A DNA stretch of 64,000 bases, from contig CANLCJ010000019.1 of NCBI GenBank assembly GCA_947489085.1, forward strand, positions 1-64,000, given 5' to 3'. The stretch is from an uncultured Flavobacteriaceae bacterium (GTDB lineage Bacteria > Bacteroidota > Bacteroidia > Flavobacteriales > Flavobacteriaceae). The notes below the pieces were generated by a model. The model had not been told where the DNA came from and searched no databases. It saw only the letters and a program-made list of their open reading frames with translations. Both the position numbers and the translations under genes were made by a program. Each line of letters begins with the position of its first letter. The first letter of the stretch is position 1. Shown piece after piece: positions 62,001-64,000 of this stretch.

Positions 62001-63695
62001 ATGAAAAACTGTACTTTTTATGCCTTTATGTGTGTTCTCATTGCCACTTCGAGCTGCATAGGTCAAAATTTAACGCTACGCGTTAAAGGTAAAGACAGTA
62101 TAGAATCTAAGGTTATTGACTCTATAGGATACCTTAAATTACATGAAAATTACATCTCATTAAAGTATGAGGTAGATACGCTGCAAAAACAACTCTATAA
62201 AATAGGCTACATTGCCAATAAACGTTTAAGCTTTAAAAAAGTGAATGATTCTGCATTTACTGCAAAATTACATTTAAAACAAAAAACAGATCATATCGAT
62301 ATTTATTTTAATACTAATGTAATAGATCAAACACTTATAGATGTAATTGCTGAAAATAGTAATACTACCTTTTTTAGCCTTAAGTTAACCAAAGTTGAAG
62401 ATGCTTTAAGTTATTTAAATTCTGAATTGGCAAACCAAGGGCTTCCGTTTTCAAAATTGAAACTAGCCAACATAAGAACCGCAGATGAGGGCAACCTAAA
62501 AGCTGATTTGGTTATTGACAACGCATCGAAAAAACGCGTTATAAATGCTATAAAAGTTGAAGGTTATAATAAATTTCCAAAGTCTTATCTAAAACACTAC
62601 TTAAAATTAAAAACATCTCAGGTTTTCGATTTATCTAAGATTAGGGAAAAGGCAGAACAATTAGCCAATTTAAGGTTTGCAAGCCAAGTAAAACCTGCTG
62701 AAGTTTTGTTTAAGGAAGATTCTACCACGCTATACCTATATATAAAAAAATCTAAAAGCAATACTTTTGATGGCTTTTTAGGTTTTGGTACAGACGAAGA
62801 AACCAACAATATTCAGTTTGATGGCTTTTTAAATCTAAAACTTATTAATAACCTTAATTTTGGAGAAACTTTTAGTTTGCTTTACAAAAGCGATGAGAAC
62901 GACCAAGAAACCTTCGATGTTGGTATTGGTTTACCTTATTTATTTAACTCCCCGTTAGGATTAGATGTTAATCTTAGAATTTTTAGGAGAGATTCTTCTT
63001 TTAGTACTGTAGATCAAAAATTAAAAATCAATTATCAAATTAATCCGCTTCACAAAGTAGCAGCAGGTGTATCGTCCACTCAATCTACTAATTTACGTGC
63101 AGAAAATTTTATTACAGATCTAGAAGACTTTAGCACATCTTATTTTTCTCTTGGGTATACCTATTTAAAACCTCAATATTACAACATACTATTCCCTATA
63201 AAATCAAATTTTTCTATAGAAACAAATTTTGGAACAAGAACCGCTACTAGCAGTGAGACACAACAATCTTTAGTATTTCTAAAGGCATTTCATAATTTCG
63301 ATCTTAATAAAAGGAATAGTGTTTACTTAAACGCCGATGCCGCCAACCTAACTTCAGACGATTTTTTCGAAAACGAACTGCAACGTTTTGGTGGCATTAA
63401 CTCCATTAGAGGATTTGAGGAAAATAGTCTATTAGCGTCTTTATTTGCGGTTTTAAATACAGAATACCGGTATAAAGTAAGCAACTCTATATACATACAT
63501 TCTATAACCGATGTGGCATATTTTGAAAACAACATTAGTAATGCCAAAGAAAAGCTAATTAGTTATGGCTTTGGCTTTGGTGTTTTAACAAAATCTGGAT
63601 TGCTAAAATTTAACTTTGCTAATGGCAAAAATGAAAATCAAAGATTCCGGTTTTCGAATTCTAAAATTCACTTAAGTTTAGTCGCAAGCTTCTAA
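62001..63695 (+). CDS. Omp85/TamA-like outer-membrane protein
   Basis: The 564-residue protein has a signal peptide ending SSCIGQN, then POTRA-like modules (YEVDTLQKQLYKIGYIANKR; INAIKVEGYNKFPKSYLKHY; KTSQVFDLSKIREKAEQLAN), and a C-terminal beta-barrel with the Omp85 strand motif LQRFGGINSIRGFEENSLLA and a final Phe (SLVASF). This architecture fits a BamA/TamA-like or FhaC-like assembly or export pore. It is shorter than BamA, which has five POTRAs, so it is not the essential BamA. It stands alone, divergent from rpsL, and precedes the TonB-linked gene on the same strand. Confidence 0.82.
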   Translation: MKNCTFYAFMCVLIATSSCIGQNLTLRVKGKDSIESKVIDSIGYLKLHENYISLKYEVDTLQKQLYKIGYIANKRLSFKKVNDSAFTAKLHLKQKTDHIDIYFNTNVIDQTLIDVIAENSNTTFFSLKLTKVEDALSYLNSELANQGLPFSKLKLANIRTADEGNLKADLVIDNASKKRVINAIKVEGYNKFPKSYLKHYLKLKTSQVFDLSKIREKAEQLANLRFASQVKPAEVLFKEDSTTLYLYIKKSKSNTFDGFLGFGTDEETNNIQFDGFLNLKLINNLNFGETFSLLYKSDENDQETFDVGIGLPYLFNSPLGLDVNLRIFRRDSSFSTVDQKLKINYQINPLHKVAAGVSSTQSTNLRAENFITDLEDFSTSYFSLGYTYLKPQYYNILFPIKSNFSIETNFGTRTATSSETQQSLVFLKAFHNFDLNKRNSVYLNADAANLTSDDFFENELQRFGGINSIRGFEENSLLASLFAVLNTEYRYKVSNSIYIHSITDVAYFENNISNAKEKLISYGFGFGVLTKSGLLKFNFANGKNENQRFRFSNSKIHLSLVASF

Positions 63696-63813
63696 ACGTA
63701 AATTCTTACTTTATTGATTCTCAATAGTAATCTTTGAACTTTAACCGATTTTAGTTGTTTTGTTAACTTTATTTTAAGATTTTTGAGATGGACTAACATA
63801 AATTTTTATCTCA

Positions 63814-64000
63814 ATGAAATTACACTCCTGTAAGATTTTGACATTCTTACTAACATTGGTGTTGTACACCTCCTATGCTCAAGAAAAAAATATTTCTGGT
63901 ACTATTAAAGATAGTAATGGTTTGCCCTTAGTAGGTGCTGCAATTATAGTTAAAGGCACGTCGAAAGGTACCACCTCAGATTTTGACGGTAACTATGCTA
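63814..64000 (+). CDS. TonB-linked outer-membrane protein, SusC/RagA-like (partial)
   Basis: The gene runs off the window after 62 codons. The visible part has a signal peptide (ILTFLLTLVLYTSYAQ) and the beginning of a CarboxypepD_reg-like domain (NISGTIKDSNGLPLVGAAI; VKGTSKGTTSDFDGNYA), the N-terminal extension typical of SusC/RagA-type TonB-dependent transporters of Bacteroidota. Whether the rest is a SusC transporter or another carboxypeptidase-like surface protein cannot be seen. Confidence 0.75.
   Translation, partial: MKLHSCKILTFLLTLVLYTSYAQEKNISGTIKDSNGLPLVGAAIIVKGTSKGTTSDFDGNYA

Overview
The window is chromosomal DNA from an A+T-rich member of the Bacteroidota, most likely a marine Flavobacteriaceae. 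Evidence: TAnnTTTG (-7) promoters with an upstream TTTG, no clear Shine-Dalgarno sites, a type IX secretion (T9SS) sorting tail, an ECF sigma/FecR/STN-TonB receptor locus, surface-lipoprotein signals after the lipobox Cys, the order rpsL-rpsG-fusA-rpsJ-rplC without tuf, and secY-infA-rpmJ without map or adk. The genus cannot be fixed from this sequence.

Layout. 0.1-9.6 kb (mostly minus): RluE-type pseudouridine synthase, topoisomerase III, RecQ, an acyltransferase, a CoA-type Nudix hydrolase, and a NarL-type regulator with its TPR histidine kinase. 9.7-12.9 kb (plus): three secreted or surface proteins. 13-22.5 kb: cyclophilin lipoprotein, DUF2911, DUF202, QueE, HerA-like ATPase, YitT, cupin, alpha/beta hydrolase, RluF, small MscS, and a divergent Fur-family/MerC pair with two operator-like palindromes. 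22.5-25.4 kb: a possibly nonsense-interrupted gene, FolD and Ffh. 25.6-31.4 kb: a repeat lipoprotein divergent from ECF sigma, FecR and a TonB receptor. 31.7-34.0 kb: a LytTR regulator, a predicted surface lipoprotein with an RNase A-like (CdiA-CT type) domain, and a small cytosolic protein that could be its immunity partner. 34.1-43.6 kb: ArgS, a second TPR histidine kinase, CtlX-like hydrolase, citrate synthase, enolase, CarA. 43.7-61.8 kb (minus): the str/S10/spc/alpha ribosomal supercluster, including L30 and L36, which are very short. 61.8-64 kb: an Omp85-like outer-membrane protein and the start of a TonB-linked outer-membrane protein.

The regulatory DNA is the most unusual part. The ribosomal cluster is not one transcription unit: terminators follow rpsJ and rpsK, and each is followed by a new promoter and a structured leader before rplC and rpsD. 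The spacers on either side of rpsM are diverged copies of one another. The ECF locus has two matching non-housekeeping promoter candidates. The LytTR gene is followed by three 21-bp direct repeats in front of the RNase A-like lipoprotein gene. A structured flavobacterial-type intergenic element lies between plsC and recQ. No rRNA, tRNA, CRISPR array, insertion sequence or phage gene was found.
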